DNA from: Neptunomonas marina
GTDB lineage: Bacteria > Pseudomonadota > Gammaproteobacteria > Pseudomonadales > Balneatricaceae
Assembly (NCBI RefSeq): GCF_004005935.1
Contig: NZ_SACQ01000003.1
Span: forward strand, 62,001 to 126,000
Direction: 5' to 3'
DNA: 64,000 nt
The notes beneath the pieces were generated by a model. It made no database searches, had not been told where the DNA came from, and was given only the letters and a program-made list of their open reading frames with translations. Made by a program: the position numbers and the translations under genes. Numbering within the stretch: the first letter of the stretch is position 1; the number at the start of each line of letters is the position of its first letter. This document shows, piece after piece, positions 36,771 through 45,625 of this stretch.

Positions 36771-38060
36771 TCAGCGTAACGCCTCTAAACGATCAATCGG
36801 TTTGCCCGCAGCTGACTCGTGCCGCTCCACCTGAGTCGTGTGCAGATAGTGGGAGGTGGTATCAATACTGTCGTGACCGGCGTCGGCTTGCACATGCGCT
36901 AACGGCCGCTGGTTTAAGTTAATATCATGGGAGATGCCGGTATGCCGAATCGCGTGTGGCGTCATATTTCGGACCTCTTGAGCATCCTCGTAAAGCCCGT
37001 CATTTGCTAGGCGATCAGCAGTGCGTTCAAACAAGGCACGGATCTCATCACGCAGGTGACGAATCCCCAAGTTCGCGTTTTTAAGGCCTGCATCTCGTCC
37101 TCGGCCACTCGCTCGGTGGCGCACAAACAATGGCGTATCATCATTGCGCGTGGGCAATGCTGTTAAGCCTAAAAAGCGCCGATAACGCTTCAGTGCTGCC
37201 AGCATAGAGTTCGATAGCGCCACGGTGCGCGATTTCCCGCCCTTACTGGCCGGAATAAAGAAACCCCAAACGCCGGTGTGGTTATCACGGCGGAACAGCC
37301 CCATCACCGGCGCGAAGCCGGGCCGCGCCGACACTTCAGAGATCCGCAGGTAACAGCTATACATCAGCGCGATTAAAAACAAGGTGCGCTCGTGCAGTTC
37401 TGGTTCTTCTGTCGCGAGCTGCTCGGCGGTTTCAACAATATAGGACCACTGCAACTCGCTAAACGCCTTGATCTCGTCCGGCGGTGATTGATCCACGATG
37501 CCATAAGCGGCCTTAAAGCGGCCGTTCTTTAAGAGCACCATGGCCGGATTGATCTCGGTGTAATCGGCCTCGATGAGAAAATTGAAAAAAGAGGAGAGAA
37601 TCGCAAGCTTCGTCTTGAGCGCACGTTCAGTAATTTGATACGGCGCCTGCACGCCATCTATCCGCGGACCGCGAAAAGGGCGCCATGCAGGATTGGGCAT
37701 ACGCTCCTTCGTCGTTTTGCAGACGATAAACTGCGGTACATTGTGATACCCCACCAGTTCTTCAGGTGGCGCCACACAAAACCGAACATAACGCATCAAT
37801 ACGCGGCGGGTTATTTCAGCAACGGAACACTCCTCAACCTCAAAGGCCCACAGTAGAAATATCGTCACTTCACTGCGGTAGCTTTTGAAATTGTTCTCGC
37901 TAAAGCGCTGCTCAAGTAGCCACTCATACGCCAGCTCGTAGGCTAATAACGCATCATTCACACGGTTCATCGCCACCTGCGTGAGATAACGATTTACCTG
38001 TTCGTTGCCCTCCTCTACATGCGTTGGGCTGTCAAACAATGGCTGAAAAATATTCGACAT
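36771..38060 (-). CDS. Tyrosine recombinase/integrase
   Basis: 429 residues. N-terminal SAM-like core-binding region and a C-terminal catalytic domain with the expected residues: Arg in CYLRISEV, Lys in SKGGKSRTVALS, HxxR in HAIRHTG, His in GHDSIDTTSHY and Tyr in SHYLHTT. It is longer than integron integrases and lacks their extra motif, so it does not explain the nearby cassettes. It resembles stand-alone phage/island-type recombinases. No partner genes or flanking att repeats were identified. Confidence 0.88.
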   Translation of the reverse strand: MSNIFQPLFDSPTHVEEGNEQVNRYLTQVAMNRVNDALLAYELAYEWLLEQRFSENNFKSYRSEVTIFLLWAFEVEECSVAEITRRVLMRYVRFCVAPPEELVGYHNVPQFIVCKTTKERMPNPAWRPFRGPRIDGVQAPYQITERALKTKLAILSSFFNFLIEADYTEINPAMVLLKNGRFKAAYGIVDQSPPDEIKAFSELQWSYIVETAEQLATEEPELHERTLFLIALMYSCYLRISEVSARPGFAPVMGLFRRDNHTGVWGFFIPASKGGKSRTVALSNSMLAALKRYRRFLGLTALPTRNDDTPLFVRHRASGRGRDAGLKNANLGIRHLRDEIRALFERTADRLANDGLYEDAQEVRNMTPHAIRHTGISHDINLNQRPLAHVQADAGHDSIDTTSHYLHTTQVERHESAAGKPIDRLEALR

Positions 38061-38134
38061 AAAGCCTTTTAAAACAGTAAATTAAATTTACTTTATTATA
38101 ATTAGCTTTATATCAAAAAAGATACTAGCAGTCT

Positions 38135-38992
38135 TTAACGAAAGCGCCGCTGGCGCTGTGTTAGCGACAAAGCACCCGCTTCATCTAACGTGTAGATATC
38201 GCGGTCACGTGCGATAAACAAATTCCCTTGGTAATGTACGCTTGCCTCCGCCTCAATATCGTCTAGCGAGAGTTGCCGCTGGGTAGGAAAGTCTAGATAA
38301 CGCGCACTAAAGTGACTTAATACCAACGCAGGTAGCGCGCTGGCCTGTGCGAATTCAGCCACTTGTGCCGCGTAACTGTGCTGAGGATTGGTCGCGATCT
38401 TCTCTGCGATGGCCTGAGTGTACGTTGCCTCATGCAACAGAAAGCTTGCCCCTTGTACCGCCTCTTTGAGTAGCGCTGGCTCATCGTTATCACCCGCAAT
38501 CACAACCTTACGGGCAGACTTGCCGAAAAGCGCCTCCCGCTCCGTAAAACTGTATGCGTACGAGGCGGTGCGGTGCGAAAGCGCGTGCACCGATACCGCG
38601 AAGTGCTCGGTGGTAAAGTCCGGCGCAAGCGTCGTCACATCGACTAACACTAGCTCGAAGCCGAGCTCCATTTGGCTACACACCACCGCAGCATTCACAA
38701 AGGTTAACACCTCGGCTGGCGCAACAATGGTCAGCGGGCGCTGGCGCGACTGCATAGCAGCCGTTGAGAGCAGCCCCGGCAGGCCGTAGCAGTGATCACC
38801 ATGTAGGTGAGTGATAAAAATCGCCTCTAAATGGTACAAAGAGACCGGCATACGCATCACTTGATGCTGAGTGGCCTCGCCACAATCGATCATAACCCAC
38901 GGTTTTACAGCGCTCTTACGCAAGCCATAACCCGATACATTGCGCGATTTCGTTGGCATGCCCGACGATGTGCCCAGTATCATAAACTCCAC
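38135..38992 (-). CDS. rnz: Ribonuclease Z-like MBL-fold nuclease
   Basis: 285 residues, metallo-beta-lactamase fold with the zinc motif THLHGDHCYGLPGLL, start LGTSSGMPTKSRNVSG, further ligands in GDNDEP, HEATY and VLSHFSARY. RNase Z trims the 3' end of tRNA precursors; a related 3' phosphodiesterase activity is possible. Nine bases separate it from the TraB/GumN gene upstream. Confidence 0.92.
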   Translation of the reverse strand: MEFMILGTSSGMPTKSRNVSGYGLRKSAVKPWVMIDCGEATQHQVMRMPVSLYHLEAIFITHLHGDHCYGLPGLLSTAAMQSRQRPLTIVAPAEVLTFVNAAVVCSQMELGFELVLVDVTTLAPDFTTEHFAVSVHALSHRTASYAYSFTEREALFGKSARKVVIAGDNDEPALLKEAVQGASFLLHEATYTQAIAEKIATNPQHSYAAQVAEFAQASALPALVLSHFSARYLDFPTQRQLSLDDIEAEASVHYQGNLFIARDRDIYTLDEAGALSLTQRQRRFR

Positions 38993-39001
38993 AAAATACT
39001 C

Positions 39002-39871
39002 CTACTCTTCCAACTGGGATATCGTATAACCACGCGCTTGCAGCGTATTTAATAGACCATCGTCTCCGATAAGGTGCAGCGCCCCCACCAGCACAAACTC
39101 CGTTTCAGCGGTACTCAGGTAACGCTCAATCTTGGGTAACCAAGCTTGGTTACGTGCCACAATCAGCCGTTGGTACAGCTCACTAAAGGTTTCCTGAAAA
39201 GGCACAATGCCAAGCTGAACAAGCGCTTCCCTATCACCCACACGCCACGCGGCTTTTAAGTCGGCCATCATACTCGCAAGCGTTTGCACCTCTGCTAAGC
39301 TATGCAACACGAGCTTGTCTGGATCAGCTTGGCCCATGGTTGCAAGCAGCGTAATTTGCTCGGCGACGGTTTCCAGACCCTCTTGGGGCTTTTGCGCTAT
39401 GAGCGCTTTGTCACTGAAGTAGCTATCAACACCCGCCTCCGCAAGCCCGAGCCGATCCAACTCCATCATAGTGAGCGCAGCAACTGCGGCGCCGGGGCGA
39501 AAGTGCACAACACTCTCTGCAGGCCATTGGCGAGCGGCCAGCAGAGCGCTGAGCTTTGCCATGGTCTCTGGCTGTAGATCGTTGGCTAGTGTTTGGCCTT
39601 CGGGGTAGGTTAATTGGCCAAAGAAATCGATATAGAAGGTGGGGTTCTGCATCGCCTGCACGTCGGTTTCAAATACCAAGCGCTGAGATGCGTTAAACGC
39701 TGACTCAAACCCTTGCGGTAGCGGATAATCGTCGATACTCAAAACATGGACGGTACCACCTAGGTAAAGCGTGTTACCTGCTTTCTCTATTTTCCACACA
39801 GGCGATGCCGCAAATGCGGTCGCTCCCCAGCACAACGCTACCATTACGGCAGCGCCTAGGCGGATTGTCAT
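39002..39871 (-). CDS. TraB/GumN family exported protein
   Basis: About 289 residues from MTIRLGAAVMVALCW, which gives a clean signal peptide ending in AFAAS; the earlier frame adds 30 unlikely residues. The TraB/GumN pattern LYLGGTVHVLSIDDYPLP and the C-terminal FVLVGALHLIGDDGLLNTLQARGY are present, an EreA-like metal-dependent fold. Role unknown. Confidence 0.87.
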   Translation of the reverse strand: MTIRLGAAVMVALCWGATAFAASPVWKIEKAGNTLYLGGTVHVLSIDDYPLPQGFESAFNASQRLVFETDVQAMQNPTFYIDFFGQLTYPEGQTLANDLQPETMAKLSALLAARQWPAESVVHFRPGAAVAALTMMELDRLGLAEAGVDSYFSDKALIAQKPQEGLETVAEQITLLATMGQADPDKLVLHSLAEVQTLASMMADLKAAWRVGDREALVQLGIVPFQETFSELYQRLIVARNQAWLPKIERYLSTAETEFVLVGALHLIGDDGLLNTLQARGYTISQLEE

Positions 39872-39999
39872 CTGATCGTCCCCAAGACTCTTAAAAAGAG
39901 CGCATAATGTAGCAGAATCGCTCTGCATACACAGCAAAGGTAGGATCTGAGTTGATGCCAACTCGATCTAGTGGCTGGGTTTCTCATGTTCGTTACCGG

Positions 40000-40995
40000 C
40001 TAGTCGATCTCTAAGACCAGTTTGCCAGTGGTTTCACCTGCCTCTAAACGCTGGTGCGCCTGCGCAGCATCGACCAAAGGCTGCACTGTAATAGTTGGCA
40101 CCAATACACCGCTGCGCGCTAGTTCAAACACTTGCTGCATATCGCGATTGAACGCGTCAGGTTTTGCAGTGAAGTAGGTGTAGATATCACTGACACGTAC
40201 GGCAATCGATTTCTGGAAATGCTGCGCCATATCCTCTGCAAACGTTCCTGCTGGCGGCCCTGCCAAAAAGCCAAACAGCACCACAGTGCCCAGTGGTGCT
40301 AGTGCGCTCATATCATCGCGTAAGGAGTCTCCAGAAATAGGATTTAGCGAAATATCAACACCGCGACCGTCGGTGATCTCTTTGACACGCTCAACGAGCA
40401 CTTCTGTTTTGTAATCGATGACATGATCTGCGCCTTGCGCACGCGCATAGTCCTTTTTACCACCACTCACCGATGCGATCACAGTTAGGCCGAGGTGCTT
40501 AGCAATGTGGATAGCCATTGTCCCAACACCGCCAGCTGCGGCGTGAATCAACACAGTATCGCCCGCTTGAGCATGGCCTAGGTTAACCAGCATATGCCAA
40601 GCGGTCATAGCGTTCACAGGGAGCGCAGCCGCGGCGTTAAAGCTGGTGGAGGCGGATATTGGGGTAACGTAGTGCGCATCAATAACCGAATGCGCGCTGT
40701 AACCACCCGCACCGATAGGCCCCATCCACGCCACGCGTTCACCAACGGATATGCCCTGCACTCCTTCGCCCACAGCTTCAACAAATCCAGCGCCTTCTAC
40801 ACCCGGTATATGCGGCAGATCTGGCATCATGCCAGCAGGCATCTCACCGCGCCGAATGATGGTATCAATAAAGTTCACGGCAGTAGCGTGGTTGCGAATC
40901 AGCACCTGCCCTTTAGCGGGCACTGGGATGTCATGCTCGATGCGCTGTAAAACATCCGGTGAGCCGACTTGGGGAATATGAATGGCATAAGACAT
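40000..40995 (-). CDS. Quinone oxidoreductase-like MDR dehydrogenase
   Basis: 331 residues from MSYAIHIPQVGSPDVL (GAGGAGA ribosome site). Medium-chain reductase without the structural zinc motif: HIPGVEGAGFVEAVGEG, NADPH loop HAAAGGVGTMAIHIAKHLG, and C-terminal TTGKLVLEID. Likely NADPH:quinone reductase. Divergent from a LysR gene with an intergenic palindrome, so redox or quinone-type compounds may induce it. Confidence 0.92.
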   Translation of the reverse strand: MSYAIHIPQVGSPDVLQRIEHDIPVPAKGQVLIRNHATAVNFIDTIIRRGEMPAGMMPDLPHIPGVEGAGFVEAVGEGVQGISVGERVAWMGPIGAGGYSAHSVIDAHYVTPISASTSFNAAAALPVNAMTAWHMLVNLGHAQAGDTVLIHAAAGGVGTMAIHIAKHLGLTVIASVSGGKKDYARAQGADHVIDYKTEVLVERVKEITDGRGVDISLNPISGDSLRDDMSALAPLGTVVLFGFLAGPPAGTFAEDMAQHFQKSIAVRVSDIYTYFTAKPDAFNRDMQQVFELARSGVLVPTITVQPLVDAAQAHQRLEAGETTGKLVLEID

Positions 40996-41051
40996 GTTGA
41001 TCTCCTCTGAAAAGCTAGTTGAGAAGAGGATATCGAGCCACGCCCAATATG

Positions 41052-41078
41052 ATAATATCCAAATATAGAAGATATTAT
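41052..41078. promoter_or_regulatory. LysR-type operator between quinone reductase and LysR genes
   Basis: ATAATATC-N11-GATATTAT, a perfect 8-bp inverted repeat in the gap of the divergent pair. Confidence 0.72.
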
Positions 41079-41093
41079 ACTGCAGGTAGAATA

Positions 41094-41927
41094 ATGATTT
41101 ATAACGATCTTGCACTCTTTACAGTGGTTGCGAAGCACTTGAGCTTTTCTACTGCTGCCGACCAGCTCGGTATTCCGCTCAGCCGCGTTAGTCGGCGTAT
41201 TGCTGAACTGGAAGATCACTTCGGCGTTAAGCTACTGGAGCGCTCAACACGCCGCGTCCGCCTGACTGAAGAGGGCTTGCGCTTGCTAAACCGCTGCCAA
41301 GCCCCCATGGAAGCGCTCCATGAGGCCGCCGGTTTTGCCGATGATATCAAAAGCCACACGGTGCATATCACAGCGCCTGTAGTCGCCGCCAGAACCACTG
41401 TTGGCCCTAAGTTGCTAGAATATGCAGAGCAAAACCCCGCGCTATCGATCCACCTAACCGCCACCAATGCGATGCTAGATTTCTTTCGCGACCATATCGA
41501 CTTTGCATTCAGAGTTGGACCACTAGACAGCTCCAATCTAATTGCTCGCCAACTTTGGCCAATTGAATATTGTCTATGTGCCAGCCAAAGCTTTATCGCA
41601 CAGCACGAACTGACTTCACCCGTTAAATTGGATGAAGTATTGCAATTACCTGCGATCGTTTCACATCAACATTGGGAACTCAGCGGCGGCAGCCGTGTCC
41701 GTCCTAAGCAGATACGCCACCAGATTGACGACCTGGATGTTATCAAGGACGCGGTGTGCCGTGGTATGGGTATAGCGATGCTCCCGCAAGAGATGGTCGA
41801 TGGAAACTTACGCCGTCTCATGTTGGCCGATGCAAAAATGCTCAACCGTGATATGTTTGCCGTTTATCCAAGCCGGCGCTTGTTACCGGCGCGCGTGCGC
41901 GATCTCATCGACTTTATGGCGCGTTAA
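41094..41927 (+). CDS. LysR family transcriptional regulator
   Basis: 277 residues from MIYNDLALFTVVAKHLSFSTAADQLGIPLSRVSRRIAELE, a canonical winged helix-turn-helix, with a periplasmic-binding-like effector domain. ATG at 41094 with AGGT upstream; the longer frame crosses the operator. Likely controls the divergent quinone reductase. Confidence 0.92.
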   Translation: MIYNDLALFTVVAKHLSFSTAADQLGIPLSRVSRRIAELEDHFGVKLLERSTRRVRLTEEGLRLLNRCQAPMEALHEAAGFADDIKSHTVHITAPVVAARTTVGPKLLEYAEQNPALSIHLTATNAMLDFFRDHIDFAFRVGPLDSSNLIARQLWPIEYCLCASQSFIAQHELTSPVKLDEVLQLPAIVSHQHWELSGGSRVRPKQIRHQIDDLDVIKDAVCRGMGIAMLPQEMVDGNLRRLMLADAKMLNRDMFAVYPSRRLLPARVRDLIDFMAR

Positions 41928-41951
41928 ATCTCCACATTTTCAGGAGTTGTT

Positions 41952-42653
41952 TTGCTACGTTTAACCCTACAGCGCGCCAAGCGGTTTATCCTCATTGCGA
42001 TACTAGTCGTAACGCTGATACCGGTGCTAATGAGTGTGGCTCTGCGCTGGGTTAACCCGCCCACAAGCGCGTTTATGCTGCGGGCACAATTGATGTCAGT
42101 GATTCAGGACACGCCTTACCCGCTGCATAGATGGCAAAGTCTCGACCACATTCCAACTAGGATGCAGATGGCGGTCATTGCAGCAGAGGACCAAAAGTTT
42201 GCTCAGCATCCAGGTTTTGATGTTCAAGCACTCAAAACCGCGCTACACCAAGTTATCGCAGGAAAGAAGGCCAGAGGTGGCAGCACAATTAGCCAACAAC
42301 TTGCCAAAAATCTCTTTCTTTGGGAGGAGCGTAGCTATGTGCGAAAGGCGCTGGAGATTCCACTAACTTTGCTGCTGGAAACCACCTTAAGCAAATCTCG
42401 CATCCTAGAACTCTACCTAAATCTAGCGCAGTTTGGGCCATTCCATTACGGCGTTGCCGAAGGTGCTAAATACCAGTTCAACAAACCGGTTACACAACTG
42501 GACACCGCTCAAGCTGCCATGCTGGCCTGTATGCTGCCAGCTCCAGCGCGCTATCAAGCTTTGCAACCTAGCCGCTCGCTCAAGCGTAAGCAACGCTTAA
42601 TCATCCGTGCAATCGACAACTTAGGGGGCACTCGCTACTTGCGCCAGCTTTAA
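41952..42653 (+). CDS. mtgA: Monofunctional peptidoglycan glycosyltransferase
   Basis: 233 residues with one N-terminal membrane helix and a GT51 domain: catalytic Glu in AVIAAEDQKFAQHPGFD, GGSTISQQLAKNLFL, and ILELYLNLAQFG. It polymerises lipid II into glycan strands. The start is TTG with GGAG six bases upstream. It follows the LysR gene by 24 bp; the functional link is unclear. Confidence 0.95.
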   Translation: MLRLTLQRAKRFILIAILVVTLIPVLMSVALRWVNPPTSAFMLRAQLMSVIQDTPYPLHRWQSLDHIPTRMQMAVIAAEDQKFAQHPGFDVQALKTALHQVIAGKKARGGSTISQQLAKNLFLWEERSYVRKALEIPLTLLLETTLSKSRILELYLNLAQFGPFHYGVAEGAKYQFNKPVTQLDTAQAAMLACMLPAPARYQALQPSRSLKRKQRLIIRAIDNLGGTRYLRQL

Positions 42654-42751
42654 CAACACGCGGTACAACGTCCATACCACTAAGAATCACTTTTACCCGC
42701 ATCAAAACAACGGTAAAGTGCTGCCGATTTAACTACTGAACCCCATGCCTC

Positions 42752-43570
42752 ATGAATTACGCAAATCTACAAGCGCGCTTTTTCGCGCTGCGCAGCAACA
42801 AAGCGTTCGAGCTTTTTGTTGTGTCCGTTATTCTATTTTCAGCTCTGGTGATCGGCGCGAAGACCTATGATATGCCCCCTGCGCTGCTGACCGTTATCGG
42901 TTGGTTAGATGTTGGGATCACCCTATTTTTCTTGGTGGAGATCACCGTTCGTTTCTTAGGTGAGCCTGATAAAAAGCGCTTTTTTCATAACGCTTGGAAC
43001 ATTTTCGATACATTGATCGTGGTGGTCAGCCTTATCCCTATCGAAGATAGCGAGATGGCACTGGTAGGCCGTTTGATTCGTATCTTCCGCGTTTTACGGA
43101 TGGTATCTATCGTGCCTGAGCTACGCGTGCTGCTGAACTCCTTACTTAAAGCGCTTCCTCAATTAGGATACGTTATCCTATTGATGTTTATCATCTTTTA
43201 TATTTATGCAGCGATCGGTGCAACCTTCTTTGCGGGTATCAATGACACACTTTGGGGCGATATCTCGATCGCTATGCTTACCCTCTTCCGGGTCATGACT
43301 TTCGAGGATTGGACCGATGTTATGTATGAAACGATGGCGGTCTATCCGTTAAGTTGGTTCTTCTACTTAACCTTTATATTTTTAACCACGTTTGCTTTCC
43401 TAAATATGGTGATCGGTATCGTTGTGAACGTGATGGAAACGGAACACGCTGCCGAGAAGGAGCGCAAGTCAGAAGAGAACAACGAGCCAACCATGCAAGC
43501 GTTGCATAGCGAAATCCAGTCGCTCAAAGCGATGATTTCTGAGTTAAGCTCACAGCAAAAAGAGAAGTGA
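42752..43570 (+). CDS. Voltage-gated cation channel of the bacterial Nav/Cav type
   Basis: 272 residues, one six-helix subunit that should form tetramers. Voltage sensor S4 RLIRIFRVLRMV with Arg107, 110, 113 and 116 spaced by three. The pore carries the selectivity filter TFEDWTD (residues 183-189) between S5 and S6 (FYLTFIFLTTFAFLNMVIGIVVNVME). A C-terminal charged coiled coil (about 235-270) fits the tetramer neck. Known sodium channels have TLESWS; the acids at filter positions 185, 186 and 189 resemble calcium-selective variants. Confidence 0.9.
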   Translation: MNYANLQARFFALRSNKAFELFVVSVILFSALVIGAKTYDMPPALLTVIGWLDVGITLFFLVEITVRFLGEPDKKRFFHNAWNIFDTLIVVVSLIPIEDSEMALVGRLIRIFRVLRMVSIVPELRVLLNSLLKALPQLGYVILLMFIIFYIYAAIGATFFAGINDTLWGDISIAMLTLFRVMTFEDWTDVMYETMAVYPLSWFFYLTFIFLTTFAFLNMVIGIVVNVMETEHAAEKERKSEENNEPTMQALHSEIQSLKAMISELSSQQKEK

Positions 43571-43576
43571 TAACAA

Positions 43577-43604
43577 CAGGGCGCCTTGCAACTAAGGCGC
43601 CCTG
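43577..43604 (+). terminator. Terminator of the ion channel gene
   Basis: CAGGGCGCCTT-N6-AAGGCGCCCTG, an 11-bp perfect stem followed by a short T-rich run (CTCTTTT). Confidence 0.82.
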
Positions 43605-43621
43605 CTCTTTTGCTAGCTCGC

Positions 43622-44584
43622 TTACGAGGCGGTAACCGGTTCAACGTAATAGGTTTGAATCTCGACACGTGCCGCCTCAATCTGCACTTGCCACGTTTCA
43701 TTGACGAGCATATTCACTGGCGCACCCTTAAATTCAGACGCAGGCTGCGTTTCAGCGCTCAAACGGATGCGCAGCTGCACTTCAAAACCCGCGCCTTTAG
43801 GGTTCACCGTGATCTGCTCAACGTGGTGATCACAGCCTGGCTTAAAAGTCGCTTTAGCGATGTGGTACCAGTCACGAAACCCTTCATGCCCCGCAAACTC
43901 ACCTTCTGGCATGACCCACTGCACATCGCTCGCTAGACTCTGGGTAAAGAACTCGGATTCTGCTGGCAATTGATCAAACTCGGCGAACCATGCAGCAACA
44001 AACTTTTTGATAATCGCCTCAGGCGATTCCACCACCTTGCGGATGGCGCTCATCAGGCGCGCTGCATGATCTCGCGCTCGCTCCTCGACGTCTGCTTGGG
44101 TGTTGTAGACGCCCGGAATAAAAACCATACGGTTGGTATAGATCGGTGCGCGGTAATTCATACCGGCTAGGTAGGCCGTTTGCTGCAACGGATGAAGCAT
44201 CTGCTCGACGGTGAAGTGGTTATAGCCAAGCGGATCATAGGACTCTTCGGGGCCGCCAACCGTCAGTGAGAGGAAAAAGTCTTTGCCCTTTAACTTGTCG
44301 CCTTCGGCTCCGTAAGCAAAGTTGTACGCAAATACGTCATCAAGCCACTTTTTTAACAAAGCCGGTGTCGAGTACCAGTAAAATGGGAACTGCAACACGA
44401 TGACATCGGCCGCCATTAAAGCGCGCTGCTCGGCTGCCACATCAATGTGATAGTCAGGATAAAGACTGTCTAAACGGCGCACTTCCACATCAAGCGCACT
44501 CGCTTCTAATTGCTGCAAAATAACCGTATTAGTATAGGACTGCTCTAGATTGGGATGACCCGATATAACAACGACTTTACTCAT
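43622..44584 (-). CDS. NAD(P)H quinone reductase-like flavoprotein fused to a SnoaL/NTF2-like domain
   Basis: 320 residues, two domains. Residues 1-190: flavodoxin-like fold of the KefF/MdaB kind (VVVISGHPNLEQSYTN; LQFPFYWYSTPALLKKWLDDVF; TVGGPEESY). Residues about 195-315: an NTF2/SnoaL-like domain (IIKKFVAAWFAEFDQLP...W VMPEGEFAGHEGFRDWY...VNMLVNETWQVQIEAARVEIQTYYV). Probably a two-electron quinone or electrophile reductase, with the added domain for binding or processing. Divergent from a LysR gene across an intergenic palindrome. Confidence 0.88.
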   Translation of the reverse strand: MSKVVVISGHPNLEQSYTNTVILQQLEASALDVEVRRLDSLYPDYHIDVAAEQRALMAADVIVLQFPFYWYSTPALLKKWLDDVFAYNFAYGAEGDKLKGKDFFLSLTVGGPEESYDPLGYNHFTVEQMLHPLQQTAYLAGMNYRAPIYTNRMVFIPGVYNTQADVEERARDHAARLMSAIRKVVESPEAIIKKFVAAWFAEFDQLPAESEFFTQSLASDVQWVMPEGEFAGHEGFRDWYHIAKATFKPGCDHHVEQITVNPKGAGFEVQLRIRLSAETQPASEFKGAPVNMLVNETWQVQIEAARVEIQTYYVEPVTAS

Positions 44585-44665
44585 GTTTGCTCCAATACTC
44601 TGTGAACTGGCTGATCGAATATTGGTAGTGTATCCTCCCTTATTAATACGGATTAGACTTGCAAT

Positions 44666-44684
44666 AACTAATGGACTATTAGTT
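44666..44684. promoter_or_regulatory. Palindromic operator between the flavoprotein and LysR genes
   Basis: AACTAAT-N5-ATTAGTT, a perfect 7-bp inverted repeat in the divergent gap. Likely LysR-type binding site. Confidence 0.7.
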
Positions 44685-44707
44685 TAAATTGAACAGTGAG
44701 ATGGGTT

Positions 44708-45625
44708 ATGAAGGGCAGCACATTCCATCAGTTGGTCGTTTTCCGCACGATTGTTGAGGAAGGCAGTATTCGCGGAGCAGCACGTAAACTCGAGGTAGCG
44801 CCGCCCTCAGCCAGTCACGCATTAAAGCAGCTCGAAGCGCATATCGGATTGCCCCTGTTTACCCGCAGTACACGTCGCATTGAACTCACTGAAGCAGGAA
44901 AGCTACTCCATGAGCAGGTCAGTGGGGCCATCTCCACGCTCGATTTTGCACTAGAGAGCGTACAAGACTTGAACACTTCTCCCTCCGGAAAAGTCAGTAT
45001 TACGTTGCCACGCTTTGCGTTCGATTTCTTTCTGCGCCCGATCTATGCCGAGTTCTGCGCGCGTTATCCTGATATCCAGTTAGAGATATCTGTTTCTGAT
45101 AAGTCCGTCGATATCATCAGCGAAGGGCATGATATGGGCATTCGCTTTGGTGATCGTATCGACCCCGGCATGGTTGCCCGCCAGCTGACCGCCCCTATGC
45201 GCGAGGCGCTGTTTGTTTCAGAGAGCTATATCGAGCGCTATGGCGTGCCCAAAACGCCTGATGACTTAAAGGACCACAAGCTGATCCAATATCGTTACAT
45301 CGCCTCCAATCAGTTGGCGCCGCTTTTGTTGCAAAGCCAAGGTCAGGCTGCATCTGTACAGATGCCACTTGCGTTAATCGTCAATGATACGGATGTTATG
45401 GTAGATGCAGCACGCAAGGGGCTTGGTATCGGGCGGATTGTGACACCACTGGTTGCAGAAGACTTTAAGCGCGGCTCGCTGACACCGGTTCTCGAAGCCA
45501 ATTGGTACCCCTACCCCAGTCTGTTTGTCTACTTTATGCAAAATAGCCAAAAAGCACGCAGAGTCAGGGTATTGATCGACTTTTTAGTGGAGAAAGGTGC
45601 CGCGCTATTCAGCACAATACCTTAG
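44708..45625 (+). CDS. LysR family transcriptional regulator
   Basis: 305 residues from MKGSTFHQLVVFRTIVEEGSIRGAARKLEVAPPSASHALKQLE; the GTG four codons earlier is possible. The effector domain (SGKVSITLPRFAFDFFLRP...) is of the CrgA/DmlR-like type. It probably controls the divergent reductase fusion. Its stop overlaps the stop of the GST gene tail to tail. Confidence 0.92.
   Translation: MKGSTFHQLVVFRTIVEEGSIRGAARKLEVAPPSASHALKQLEAHIGLPLFTRSTRRIELTEAGKLLHEQVSGAISTLDFALESVQDLNTSPSGKVSITLPRFAFDFFLRPIYAEFCARYPDIQLEISVSDKSVDIISEGHDMGIRFGDRIDPGMVARQLTAPMREALFVSESYIERYGVPKTPDDLKDHKLIQYRYIASNQLAPLLLQSQGQAASVQMPLALIVNDTDVMVDAARKGLGIGRIVTPLVAEDFKRGSLTPVLEANWYPYPSLFVYFMQNSQKARRVRVLIDFLVEKGAALFSTIP

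Noticed and set aside
36771-38060. Integron integrase for the cassette array
   Set aside because: Too long, lacks the extra motif of IntI, lies about 5 kb away beyond topB and two signalling genes, and is not next to an attI.
32177-38060. Integrative conjugative element (topB plus integrase)
   Set aside because: No relaxase, type IV secretion, partition or phage genes; TopB is of chromosomal E. coli-like length.
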